Below, piece after piece: positions 45,731-54,763 of a DNA stretch of 64,000 bases. A model generated the notes under the pieces. It had not been told where the DNA came from and did not search any database. It saw nothing but the letters and a program-made list of their open reading frames with translations. The stretch covers positions 1 to 64,000 of the forward strand of contig JAKCPI010026372.1 in NCBI GenBank assembly GCA_023213315.1. Direction: 5' to 3'. How positions within the stretch are numbered: the stretch's first letter is position 1; each line of letters begins with the position of its first letter. This stretch comes from Euborellia annulipes (lineage: Eukaryota; Arthropoda; Insecta; Dermaptera; Anisolabididae). The translations under genes and the position numbers were made by a program.

Positions 45731-45756
45731 TGGTTCAAATCCAGCTCCCGCTACCA
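45680..45756 (+). tRNA. Initiator tRNA-Met, copy 1
   Basis: 77 bases, anticodon CAT in GGGCTCATAACCC, with the three G-C pairs of initiator tRNA in the anticodon stem. The first pair (T1 with T72) is not Watson-Crick, as needed for formylation. CCA is encoded. It follows tRNA-Leu without its own clear promoter. Confidence 0.95.
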
Positions 45757-45808
45757 ATTTGATTAAGGTGCAACTTAATCAGGCAAGATATTCTATGTAA
45801 GTTTACGA

Positions 45809-45837
45809 TTGACTTTATTTGATATCTTGTATATAAT
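45809..45837 (+). promoter_or_regulatory. Strong sigma-70 promoter of the second initiator tRNA and nusA operon
   Basis: TTGACT (45809-45814) and a perfect TATAAT (45832-45837) are 17 bases apart. The expected start lies about 7 bases before the tRNA at 45851. Confidence 0.85.
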
Positions 45838-45850
45838 TTTTGCACGTTGA

Positions 45851-45857
45851 TGCGGGA

Positions 45858-45901
<44 letters not shown>

Positions 45902-45927
45902 TGGTTCAAATCCAGCTCCCGCTACCA
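45851..45927 (+). tRNA. metY: Initiator tRNA-Met, copy 2 (metY position)
   Basis: Identical over all 77 bases to the copy at 45680, with the same anticodon CAT and initiator features. It stands in the metY position at the head of rimP-nusA-infB-rbfA and is driven by the near-consensus promoter just upstream. Confidence 0.95.
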
Positions 45928-45937
45928 AGTTTCTTAA

Positions 45938-45967
45938 AAGAGGCTCACAAACAAGTGGGCCTTTTTG
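45938..45967 (+). terminator. Terminator after metY
   Basis: AGGCTCAC pairs with GTGGGCCT (one G-T pair) and runs into TTTTT. It probably ends most tRNA transcripts and allows partial read-through to rimP. Confidence 0.65.
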
Positions 45968-46001
45968 CACAGTGGACTATTGTTTTCTGTGCGATAGACA
46001 G

Positions 46002-46023
46002 GGGCGATTAACGCCCTTTTTTA
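46002..46023 (+). terminator. Second terminator/attenuator before rimP
   Basis: GGGCG and CGCCC pair around a short loop and are followed by six T. With the first terminator it separates tRNA from mRNA expression. Confidence 0.65.
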
Positions 46024-46061
46024 TTGGTTATCGTATCGCTATCGTGTAGTTTCGACATCAA

Positions 46062-46090
46062 TTGGTCAAATAGTCATGCTTCACTATAGT
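46062..46090 (+). promoter_or_regulatory. Candidate promoter of rimP-nusA-infB-rbfA
   Basis: TTGGTC (46062-46067) and TATAGT (46085-46090) are spaced 17 bases apart, downstream of both terminators and 55 bases before rimP. Confidence 0.65.
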
Positions 46091-46144
46091 AGGTCTGTGT
46101 CGGTTAAAACAACCGATTGAATCGCACGAGAATGACGAGAGTAA

Positions 46145-46669
46145 ATGAAATTATCAAATAAATCCCAAGCATTGCATGACTTAATTGTTCCTGCAGTACA
46201 AGCATGTGGTGTCGACCTTTGGGGAATCGAGTTTCTCCCACAAGGCAAACGTTCATTATTGCGTATTTATATCGACAAAGCGGTAAGTGAAGATGCTGAG
46301 CCTGTACTTGATGAAGATGGCGAAGTAGAACAAGGCCGTGGTATTGGTGTACAAGATTGTGTGCGTGTAACACAACAAGTTGGCGCAATGCTGGATGTTC
46401 ATGATCCAATTTCAGGTGAGTATTCATTAGAAGTTTCTTCACCGGGTTGGGATCGTCCATTTTTTCAACTAGAACAGTTACAAGGCTACATTGGACAACA
46501 AATTGCTTTGCGTTTGATTGCCGCAGTAGAAAATCGTCGTAAATTTCAAGCAAAACTTATCTCAGTAGACCTTGAAAATGAAGAAATTCAGGTTGAAGTT
46601 GATGGGCAGCACGTGCTTGAGATCGACAGCAACAATATCGATAAGGCAAACTTGATCTATCAAGATTAA
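46145..46669 (+). CDS. rimP: Ribosome maturation factor RimP
   Basis: 174 residues. It is needed for 30S subunit maturation. Features are [25 protein letters not shown] and a C-terminal Sm-like barrel. An acidic insertion (about 45-60) follows the first domain. GAGAG precedes ATG 46145. It is the first protein gene of the nusA operon. Confidence 0.95.
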   Translation: MKLSNKSQALHDLIVPAVQACGVDLWGIEFLPQGKRSLLRIYIDKAVSEDAEPVLDEDGEVEQGRGIGVQDCVRVTQQVGAMLDVHDPISGEYSLEVSSPGWDRPFFQLEQLQGYIGQQIALRLIAAVENRRKFQAKLISVDLENEEIQVEVDGQHVLEIDSNNIDKANLIYQD

Positions 46670-46706
46670 ATTTATTTAAATTTTATAAGAAATCGGTAGG
46701 TGACTT

Positions 46707-48193
46707 ATGGGCCGTGAAATTCTTACCGTTGTTGAAACGGTTAGTAATGAAAAAGGTGTTAGTCGTGAAGCGATCTTCGAGGCTTTAGAACAAGCTTTAG
46801 TTGCTGCAACGAAGAAAAGATTTTACGAAGGTACGCATGCTGAAGAAGCTCAGCTTCGTGTAGAAATTGATCGTAAAACTGGTGATTACAGTACGTTCCG
46901 TCAATGGACTGTTGTGGCAGATGAAGATCATGAAATGCCAGCTTGCCAAGATGCGATTTCTGACCTTGACCCATCTAAATGGTCAATTGGTGATGTACGT
47001 GAACTCGAAGTAGAATCTATTGAGTTTGGTCGTATCGCTGCACAAATTGCAAAACAAGTTATTGTACAAAAAATTCGTGAAGCTGAGCGTGCTTTAGTTG
47101 CTGATGCATATGAAGTCTAAAGTTGGTGAGTTGATTTACGGTGAAGTGAAAAAACAAACCAAAGATGGCTTTATTATCGATTTAGGCGACAACGCAGAAG
47201 CTTATCTTGCGCGCGAAGAAATGATTCCTAAAGAAATTCTTCGCCCGAAACAACGTATGAACGCTATTTTATACAATGTGAACCGTGAAGGTCGTGGCGC
47301 TCAGTTGTTGTTATCACGCGCTAAGCCTGAAATGTTAATTGCTTTAATGAAAAAAGAAATTCCTGAGATTTCTGAAGAAATTATTGAAATTAAAGCAGCG
47401 GCACGTCAACCAGGCGTTCGTGCTAAAATTGCAGTGAAAACAAATGACCATCGTATTGACCCTGTCGGTGCATGTATTGGTATGCGTGGTACGCGTATTC
47501 AAGCAGTACAACAAGAGTTAAACGGTGAACGTATTGATGTAGTGGTCTGGTCTGATGATCCAGCTCAGTACATTGCAAGTGCATTAGAACCAGCTGATGT
47601 TTCAGGCATCGTGCTTGATGAAGATGCAAGAAGTGCCGATATTATTTTTGCAACCAGCGATCAATTGGCTCGTGCGATTGGCTCACAAGGCCAGAACGTT
47701 CGCTTGGCTTCTGATTTAACTGGCTACAAACTCGACATGATGCTTGAAGAAGAGTATCGTGCTCGTCAGCAAAATGAAGCTCAGCAATATCTTAGACATG
47801 TTTGTATCACGTCTCGATATTGAAGAAGATTTAGCAATGGCATTGGTGGAAATGGGCTTTACCTCTTTAGAAGAGATTGCTTATGTTCCAGCTGAAACTT
47901 TTGACGAAATTGAGCTTGATGCTGAATTGGTTGAGTTATTGCAAAGTCGTGCAAAAGAAGCAGCACTTACTGATGCTTTGAAACAGCAAGAAAATATTCA
48001 AGAACCGAGCGCAGACCTTCTAACTATGGAAGGCATGACTTCTGAGATCGCTTACTCGCTTGCCGCGCGCGGTATTATTACTGTCGACGATTTGGCAGAT
48101 CAGGCTACTGATGATATCTCTGATATTGAAGGTCTTGATCATGAAAAAGCAGGTCAATTGATCATGAAAGCTCGCGAATCATGGTTTAACTAG
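46707..48193 (+). CDS. nusA: Transcription termination/antitermination protein NusA (two frameshifts)
   Basis: 494 residues when corrected, the normal length. The N-domain begins Val-Ser-Asn-Glu-Lys-Gly-Val. The S1 domain starts Gly-Glu-Leu-Ile-Tyr-Gly-Glu-Val. The KH domains carry Pro-Val-Gly-Ala-Cys-Ile-Gly-Met-Arg-Gly and Ala-Ile-Gly-Ser-Gln-Gly-Gln-Asn-Val. Two acidic repeats end it. The frame breaks at about 47113-47115 (one surplus base) and at A 47794 (one extra A between T and G). NusA is essential, so both are probably sequence errors. It lies 37 bases after rimP. Confidence 0.95.
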
Positions 48194-48203
48194 GAGATGA
48201 AAT

Positions 48204-50904
48204 ATGACGGACAAGTCGATTAAAGAGTTAGCTCTCAGTGTAGAACGTCCTGTTGAGAAGCTCCTAGAACAGGCTCGTGAAGCAGGTTTGCCTCAACGTA
48301 CAGCAGACGATATTATTACCACTGAACAACAGGATACTTTAGTCAATCATTTGAAAAAAGTGCATGGTCAGGAAAGTGGTAACACAGGAAAAATTGCGTT
48401 GAAACGTAAAACAACCAGTACCGCTAAAGTTGCAAGTACTTCAGGTAAAGCAAAAACAATTAACGTAGAAGTACGTAAAAAACAGGCTTTTGCTAAACCA
48501 AACCCTGAACAAATTGCAGCTGAAGCTAAAGCACGTGCAGAAGCTGAAGCTAAAACACGTGTAGAACAGCAAACGCGTGACACTGCACAGCAAAATGCGC
48601 GTCTTCAAACAGAGCAAAAAGCAAAAGCAACTTTAGATGCTATGCGTGCTGCTCATAAACAAGATAGCGCTGCGCAAACAGCTCCTAAAGCTGCTGTAGT
48701 CGTGAAAAGACGTGGTGGTGGTACAGTAAAACCTGCACCAAAACCAGCAGAAACATTAGAGCAAAAGAAAGCGCGTGAAGCACAAACAGCTCAGTTAAAA
48801 GCAACTGAAGAAGCTGCGCGTCGTAAAGCGGCTGAAGAAGCTCAGCAACGTACACTTGAACAAATGCGCAAAATGGCGTCTAAGTATTCAAATGACGAAG
48901 CTGCTACGACAATTCGTGTGATTGATGATTCTCCACTTGCTTCAGGTCTAGTTGGCCAAGCTTATGAAGATTCATTTAAGCAAGAAGACCGTGAAATTAA
49001 ACGCGGTGGCGCAACCACTCAACCCTCGTTCGGGTAAAAAAGGTGGCCGTCGTGGTCAAGAAGAGCAAAGCTTTGTTAACCATAACAAACGTGGTTTAAA
49101 ATCAAGTCAGGCAAATAAGCATGGATTTGAAAAGCCAGTTAAAAAGCAAGTTTATGATGTAGAAATCGGTTCAAGCATTGTTGTTGCCGATCTTGCTCAA
49201 AAAATGGCGATTAAAGTACGTGAAGTTATCAAATCACTTATGAAAATGGGTGAGTTGGTTAATCAAGAACAAGCTATTGATCAAGATATAGCAGCACTTG
49301 TTGTTGAAGAAATGGGCCATAACCCTGTTTTAGTTTCTGATACACAAGCGGAAGATAACTTGCTTGAAGCGGCTGAAGAAGCACGTGGTGAGCAAACAAC
49401 TCGTCCGCCAGTTGTTACCATTATGGGTCACGTTGACCATGGTAAAACATCATTGCTTGACCGTATCCGTCGTTCGAAAGTGGCGGCAGGTGAAGCAGGT
49501 GGTATTACCCAGCATATTGGTGCATATCACGTTGAAACAGACAAAGGAATCATTACATTCCTTGATACACCGGGACATGCCGCGTTTACTTCAATGCGTG
49601 CACGCGGTGCTAAAGCAACGGATATCGTTGTATTGGTTGTTGCAGCAGATGATGGTGTAATGCCACAAACTGCAGAAGCAATTGACCATGCGCGTGCAGC
49701 AGGTACTCCAATTATTGTTGCAATCAACAAAATGGATAAAGAATCTGCTGATGTAGACCGTGTGTTAAATGAATTAACAACGAAACAAATCGTTCCAGAA
49801 GAATGGGGTGGTGATGTTCCGATTGCTAAGGTTTCTGCACACAGTGGACAAGGTATTGATGAACTCCTTGATTTAATTCTTATTCAATCAGAATTGATGG
49901 AATTAAAAGCATCTGCTGAAGGTGCTGCGCAAGGTGTTGTTATTGAAGCGCGTGTTGATAAAGGCCGTGGTGCAGTAACTTCTATTCTTGTTCAAAACGG
50001 TACATTAAACATTGGTGACCTTGTTCTTGCAGGTTCATCATATGGTCGTGTCCGTGCAATGTCTGATGAAAATGGTAAGCCTATTAAATCAGCAGGACCA
50101 TCTATTCCAGTAGAAATTCTGGGTCTTCCAGATGCTCCAATGGCAGGTGATGAAGTTCTTGTTGTAAATGACGAGAAGAAAGCACGTGAAGTTGCTGATG
50201 CTCGTGCTGACCGTGAACGTCAAAAACGTATTGATCGTCAAAGCGCAATGCGTCTTGAAAATATCATGTCGTCAATGGGCAAAAAAGATGTTCCTACAGT
50301 GAACGTTGTTTTAAGAACTGACGTACGTGGTACTTTGGAAGCATTGAATGCAGCTTTACATGAATTATCTACTGATGAAGTAAAAGTTCGTGTAATTAGT
50401 TCGGGTGTTGGTGCGATTACTGAGTCTGATGTGATTCTTGCTGAATCTTCAGAAGCTGTATTGTTAGGCTTTAACGTTCGTGCTGATACAACTGCTCGTC
50501 AGAGAAGTGATCAAGACGGTATCGATATTCGTTACTACAGCATCATCTATGAATTGATTGATGATGTGAAAGATGCCATGAGTGGTAAACTTGCTCCTGA
50601 ACATCGTGAAACTATCTTGGGTGTTGCTGAAGTACGTGAAGTATTCCACTCAAGTAAGTTTGGTGCAGCAGCAGGCTGTATGGTACTTGAAGGTGTATTG
50701 CATCGTAATAAACCGATTCGCGTATTACGTGATGACGTGGTTGTGTTCCAAGGTGAGCTTGAATCTCTTCGTCGCTATAAAGAAGTGGTTGAAGAAGTTC
50801 GTGCCGGTATGGAATGTGGTCTTGCGGTGAAAGGTTATAAAGACATCAAAGTGAAAGATAAAATTGAAGTCTATGATGTTCAATTGATTAAACGGAGTCT
50901 TTAA
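48204..50904 (+). CDS. infB: Translation initiation factor IF-2, one frameshift
   Basis: 899 residues when corrected. The IF2_N module is at the start, followed by a Lys/Ala/Glu-rich linker (about 70-260). The second IF2_N, GTPase and C-terminal fMet-tRNA-binding domains follow. G motifs are [16 protein letters not shown] and Asn-Lys-Met-Asp. The frame breaks at the CC of 49014-49015 (one surplus C). The essential role points to a sequence error. The stop overlaps the rbfA start by one base. Confidence 0.95.
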
Positions 50905-51305
50905 TGGCGGGTAGCCAACGCTTAAAGCGCATGGCGGATTCAGTGCAACGCGAGTTGTCTGAGCTGATCCGTCAAGAGCTTAAAGATCCTCGCTTAGGTG
51001 GTCTAGTGACCATCTCTGCGGTGAAAGTCAGTGCAGACATGGGTTATGCTGAAGTTTATGTCACTGTAATGGGACGTGAGCTTGGTGATGAGCAAAGTGA
51101 AGCAGCAAATAAAGAAACTTTAGAGGTATTAAATAAAGCTTCTGGTTTCTTGCGTCATGAATTGAGTCGTCGTATCAAGACACGTATTACGCCAAGATTG
51201 CGTTTCCATTATGACAAAACGAATGCTTATGGTAACTATATGTTTGGTCTGATCGAGAAAGCGGTAAATGATTTACCGAAACGCGAGTCAGATGACGAAC
51301 AGTAA
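50904..51305 (+). CDS. rbfA: Ribosome-binding factor A
   Basis: 133 residues with a KH-type fold: Glu-Leu-Ser-Glu-Leu-Ile-Arg-Gln-Glu-Leu-Lys-Asp-Pro-Arg and Leu-Arg-His-Glu-Leu-Ser-Arg-Arg. It helps 16S 5' end processing and cold growth. The TAATG overlap with infB shows coupling. A strong terminator ends the operon. Confidence 0.96.
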   Translation: MAGSQRLKRMADSVQRELSELIRQELKDPRLGGLVTISAVKVSADMGYAEVYVTVMGRELGDEQSEAANKETLEVLNKASGFLRHELSRRIKTRITPRLRFHYDKTNAYGNYMFGLIEKAVNDLPKRESDDEQ

Positions 51306-51320
51306 TATAAATTAAAAATA

Positions 51321-51348
51321 AAAAAGCCACCTTCGGGTGGCTTTTTTA
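51321..51348. terminator. Bidirectional terminator
   Basis: AAAAAGCCACC and GGTGGCTTTTT pair around a TTCG tetraloop. It closes rbfA and the converging mnh operon (stop at 51364). Confidence 0.93.
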
Positions 51349-51363
51349 TTGATTGGCTTTTTC

Positions 51364-51769
51364 TTATTCTTTAGGAGGATCCATAGGCGGTTTATTTTGT
51401 GAGAAGCGCTGTCCAATTTTATAACGATCCCAAGGTAAGGGGCGTTCAATTGCTTCAGGAACTTCCCCACTCAGTGAGCGCAAACGTAAATGTAGCGCAG
51501 CTTGAGCAATTAAATTTGCTGAAACCGGTGCGGTAATAAAAGCTAAAAAGTGTGATCAGTAGCTCGGCAAAACCAAAGCGGCCTTGAAAAGCGAAAAAGA
51601 TCATGGAGGCAATCAAGAAACTGCCTAATCCTAACGTACTCGACTTTGTGGGGGCATGTAAGCGCATGAATAAGTCAGGTAAGCGGACCATACCAATTGA
51701 GCCGACTAACATAAAGAAAGCGCCAAAAACCAGAAAGACCGAAACCATAATTTCCATTACGAACTGCAT
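51364..51769 (-). CDS. mnhG: Monovalent cation/H+ antiporter subunit G, one frameshift
   Basis: 134 residues when corrected. Transmembrane helices begin Phe-Met-Leu-Val-Gly-Ser-Ile-Gly-Met-Val-Arg-Leu-Pro-Asp-Leu-Phe-Met-Arg-Leu-His-Ala, the MnhG/PhaG signature. The frame fails at the A5 run 51545-51549 (one surplus base); correction adds the third helix and a soluble tail ending at 51364. AAGGAG precedes the start. It is the last gene of the operon. Confidence 0.9.
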
Positions 51770-51781
51770 TTTGATCTCTCC

Positions 51782-52057
51782 TTAATCGATCACATGACCA
51801 GTTGTGAAGTAGCGTGCTAAGGCTGCTGTGGATACGAAACCTAGCATAGCAACCAGCAAAGCTCCTTCAAATAAAGAGGTCGTCATCCAATAAATGCCTA
51901 AAACAACAATGAGGCAAATTGCATTTAAGAAGAGAGTGTCGAGTGCTAAAAGTCGATCTACAATTGATGGACCGACTACCAATCTGAAAAGGCAAAGTAG
52001 CATAGAGATTGTAATGGCAATCGAGCTAATACCTAGAGCATAGGGTAGGATGGTCAT
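51782..52057 (-). CDS. mnhF: Monovalent cation/H+ antiporter subunit F
   Basis: 91 residues, three transmembrane helices. Arg-Leu-Val-Val-Gly-Pro-Ser-Ile-Val-Asp-Arg-Leu-Leu-Ala-Leu-Asp is the MnhF/PhaF signature. The start overlaps the mnhE stop by ATGA, so translation is coupled. Confidence 0.93.
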   Translation of the reverse strand: MTILPYALGISSIAITISMLLCLFRLVVGPSIVDRLLALDTLFLNAICLIVVLGIYWMTTSLFEGALLVAMLGFVSTAALARYFTTGHVID

Positions 52058-52581
52058 GCACTTGCCTCCGTTTCTCTTTTTACATCAAAAATTTCCATAA
52101 GTGGAATTTCATAGCGTTGTTTGATGTCTTGAATGTCAGATTCGGTATCATCCGTGCTCAAGGCGTGAACCAGAATATCTCCACGTTCCTGATCAATACC
52201 CGCAGAAACTGTACCAGGCGTTGTCGTAATGATCATTGCCAGTAAAGTATTGACTTGTTCATGTTCCGTTTCTAGCGGAACACGATACCATTTAGGGTGT
52301 AAATTTTTGGTAGGTCCTAAAACCAGCTTTGCGACTTTAAAATTGGAAATGACAATATCCCAAAGAACTACAAAGCATAATTTAACAGTTGGTTTCCAGT
52401 GGATATGCGGCGTTCGGGTAATAAACGGTTTGACTAAACGAGGAATAATTAAACCCAACAGCACCGCCGTCAAAAGATCACTAGCATCCAGACTATGTGA
52501 CAGCATCAGCCAAAATAAGATGATAAGAATTGAAACAAATGGATGTGGAAACCAGCGTTCAAGCAAATGAGATAACTGCAT
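52054..52581 (-). CDS. mnhE: Monovalent cation/H+ antiporter subunit E
   Basis: 175 residues. N-terminal helices are followed by a soluble C-terminal domain with Thr-Thr-Pro-Gly-Thr-Val-Ser-Ala-Gly-Ile and Ile-Leu-Val-His-Ala-Leu-Ser, typical of MnhE/PhaE. It lies two bases after mnhD. Confidence 0.93.
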   Translation of the reverse strand: MQLSHLLERWFPHPFVSILIILFWLMLSHSLDASDLLTAVLLGLIIPRLVKPFITRTPHIHWKPTVKLCFVVLWDIVISNFKVAKLVLGPTKNLHPKWYRVPLETEHEQVNTLLAMIITTTPGTVSAGIDQERGDILVHALSTDDTESDIQDIKQRYEIPLMEIFDVKRETEASA

Positions 52582-52583
52582 TG

Positions 52584-54395
52584 TTATGGCTCCATAGGTT
52601 TCAATTGACTTTCATCAACAATGGTAGGCGTTTGTAGTTTGTCCTGCTGTTGAATTTGCCGATGTTTATATTCAGAAATATGTTCACCGTTGAAGGTATC
52701 TTTCGAAATAATATCTGGAACGAGGTAAGCATTATGATCTTCAACTTCGCCCCCATATTTAGTTTCTGGTAGGTAACCGGGATCAAATGGTTGCACGCTG
52801 ATAACTTCACCATTTTTATCTACTTTAAGGATCGTGCGTTGGTAAAGTGCATGGTCTTGAATTTGCTGGGCTGTACTGAATGTGTAATTCTGAATAGGTG
52901 CAGCAAATACAACATAAGCCATTAAGCCAGCAAGTAACACATAAATCACTTGATCATTACGTAGTGGTGCTCGCTCTGGTAAGGCCCGATAAAGTATATA
53001 CGCTGGATGGATTGGATCTTCCTCTGGAGGCGTTGCTCGCCAGAACAAGATAAAACCAACACGTGTTAGAGCAATAATACTTAATAGGCTTACAACAAGC
53101 ACTACTCCAATAATCCATGCTTGGTAACTGGTTTCAACTGTCGCTTGTAAAATGAATACTTTTCCGAGAAAACCACTAAAAGGTGGTAAGCCAGCCATCA
53201 TCATCGCAATGGTGAAATAAGTAAATGCAGCAGCTTTTTCTTGTTTGATTCTTGGTGCAACTTTTAAATGATCTTTAAAATCTCCACGCTGTGAAGTTAT
53301 CCATCCACAAAATAGATAAAAAGCTGCTCCAATCAGTGTACTGTGCACTAAATAATATAAAGCACCAGACCATGCCTGTGTATTCGACATAGCAATTGCT
53401 ATGAGCAAGGTACCAATTGAAGAAAGTACCATAAACCCGACAAAGCGTCGTAAACGATCTGCTCCAATTGCAGCAATCACACCATACAGTGAAGTAATCA
53501 AACCAATCGGAAGTAACCAACTTTTTAAGATTTCTTGGCTAAGTACATCATCAAATACGGTTCCATTCACACGCAAAATCGAATATATACCGACCTTGGT
53601 CATAATAGTGAAAATTGCAGCTACTGGCGTACTAGCAACCGCATAAGTTTTTGGTAGCCAAAAACCGACAGGCAGCATAGCTGCTTTAATGCCAAATACT
53701 ACAAATAAAAGTAAGGCACCTGCTACAGCTAATTTGTGTTGATCTGCTTCGAGCGTCGGAATAAGGCGTGAAACATCTGCCATATTGAGGCTACCCACAC
53801 TGCCATAAATCATACCAAGGCCGATTAAGAATAGGGCAGAGGCTAGAAGATTGATAATGACATAGTGAACGCCAAGTTGAAAACGTGGTTTGCCTTGCCC
53901 ATGTAAAAGCAAAACATACGAAGCCATTAATAAGATTTCAAAAAAGACGAAAAGGTTAAATAAATCGCCTGTTAAAAATGCTCCGCAGATACCCATTAAC
54001 AAGAAATGCACCATGGCATGAAAATAGCGTCCACGGGTATCCCAATTGTCGCTTGCATACCATAAAACTGGGACGACTAACGCATAGGTCAGTACCAACA
54101 TAAAAGCAGAAAGACGATCTAATACGAGCACAATACCAAACGGTGCTGACCATTCACTCAGTTGGTAAATGGTAATTTGGCCCGTGCTTGCAAAGCTCAA
54201 ATATACAATTGCGGTAATTAATCCAGCAATTGCGGAAACAAGACTAATGCCACGACGCCATGGTTGTCGCCAGTCATCTTTTAACGCACCTGCTCCTGGG
54301 TTGCCTAGCAGTAATAATATAAAAGCAGTAAATGCCGGGATGAGAATGCTAAAAATAGGCGCATGTTCTTGCCAGAAAGATAAAAAATCAAACAT
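52584..54395 (-). CDS. mnhD: Monovalent cation/H+ antiporter subunit D
   Basis: 603 residues, about 14 transmembrane helices, homologous to complex I NuoM/NuoN. The key Glu is in Phe-Val-Phe-Phe-Glu-Ile-Leu-Leu, and the broken-helix Lys is in Ile-Lys-Ala-Ala-Met-Leu-Pro-Val-Gly-Phe-Trp-Leu-Pro. A soluble tail of about 100 residues, longer than in most MnhD, ends Pro-Met-Glu-Pro. The TAATG overlap with mnhC shows coupling. Confidence 0.94.
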   Translation of the reverse strand: MFDFLSFWQEHAPIFSILIPAFTAFILLLLGNPGAGALKDDWRQPWRRGISLVSAIAGLITAIVYLSFASTGQITIYQLSEWSAPFGIVLVLDRLSAFMLVLTYALVVPVLWYASDNWDTRGRYFHAMVHFLLMGICGAFLTGDLFNLFVFFEILLMASYVLLLHGQGKPRFQLGVHYVIINLLASALFLIGLGMIYGSVGSLNMADVSRLIPTLEADQHKLAVAGALLLFVVFGIKAAMLPVGFWLPKTYAVASTPVAAIFTIMTKVGIYSILRVNGTVFDDVLSQEILKSWLLPIGLITSLYGVIAAIGADRLRRFVGFMVLSSIGTLLIAIAMSNTQAWSGALYYLVHSTLIGAAFYLFCGWITSQRGDFKDHLKVAPRIKQEKAAAFTYFTIAMMMAGLPPFSGFLGKVFILQATVETSYQAWIIGVVLVVSLLSIIALTRVGFILFWRATPPEEDPIHPAYILYRALPERAPLRNDQVIYVLLAGLMAYVVFAAPIQNYTFSTAQQIQDHALYQRTILKVDKNGEVISVQPFDPGYLPETKYGGEVEDHNAYLVPDIISKDTFNGEHISEYKHRQIQQQDKLQTPTIVDESQLKPMEP

Positions 54396-54763
54396 TACGG
54401 CTCATCCTCGCGTGGGTCGTATGTTGGAGAGATGTCTTCTTTAGCATCAACATGATCACTACCTGACTCATAACGGCTACGCAACGCCAGTTGTACAATA
54501 AAGGCGGTGGTTGCAAAACCGATCACAATGGCTGTTAACACTAGCGCTTGAGGAAGTGGATCGGTTATTTTTGTTGTTTCGGTTAAAATTGCGGGTGAGC
54601 TGATTTGTAATCGGCCCATAGCAAATAAAAATAGGTTTACAGCATAGCCAATTACAGCTAATCCAAGTACGACAGGGAAAGTACGAGCACGTAAAATCAG
54701 ATAAATACCTGTGGCAACAAGTAAACCAATAGCAGAAGCCAATAAGAATTCTAAACTGATCAT
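54395..54763 (-). CDS. mnhC: Monovalent cation/H+ antiporter subunit C
   Basis: 122 residues, three helices, similar to NuoK. It has Gly-Tyr-Ala-Val-Asn-Leu-Phe-Leu-Phe and Asp-Pro-Leu-Pro-Gln-Ala-Leu-Val-Leu-Thr-Ala-Ile-Val-Ile-Gly. An acidic tail (Asp-Asp-Glu-Pro-like end) is cytoplasmic. It overlaps mnhA by four bases. Confidence 0.94.
   Translation of the reverse strand: MISLEFLLASAIGLLVATGIYLILRARTFPVVLGLAVIGYAVNLFLFAMGRLQISSPAILTETTKITDPLPQALVLTAIVIGFATTAFIVQLALRSRYESGSDHVDAKEDISPTYDPREDEP

Noticed and set aside
45400..45738. Minus-strand frames over secG and the tRNA genes
   Set aside because: They read through tRNA-Leu and an initiator tRNA; codon use is not coding-like.
45680..45927. 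Duplicated tRNA as attachment sites of an integrated element
   Set aside because: Only 94 bases lie between the copies and they contain a promoter, no integrase or cargo.
45840..46049. 69-residue plus-strand frame over the second initiator tRNA
   Set aside because: It overlaps the tRNA and terminator region entirely.
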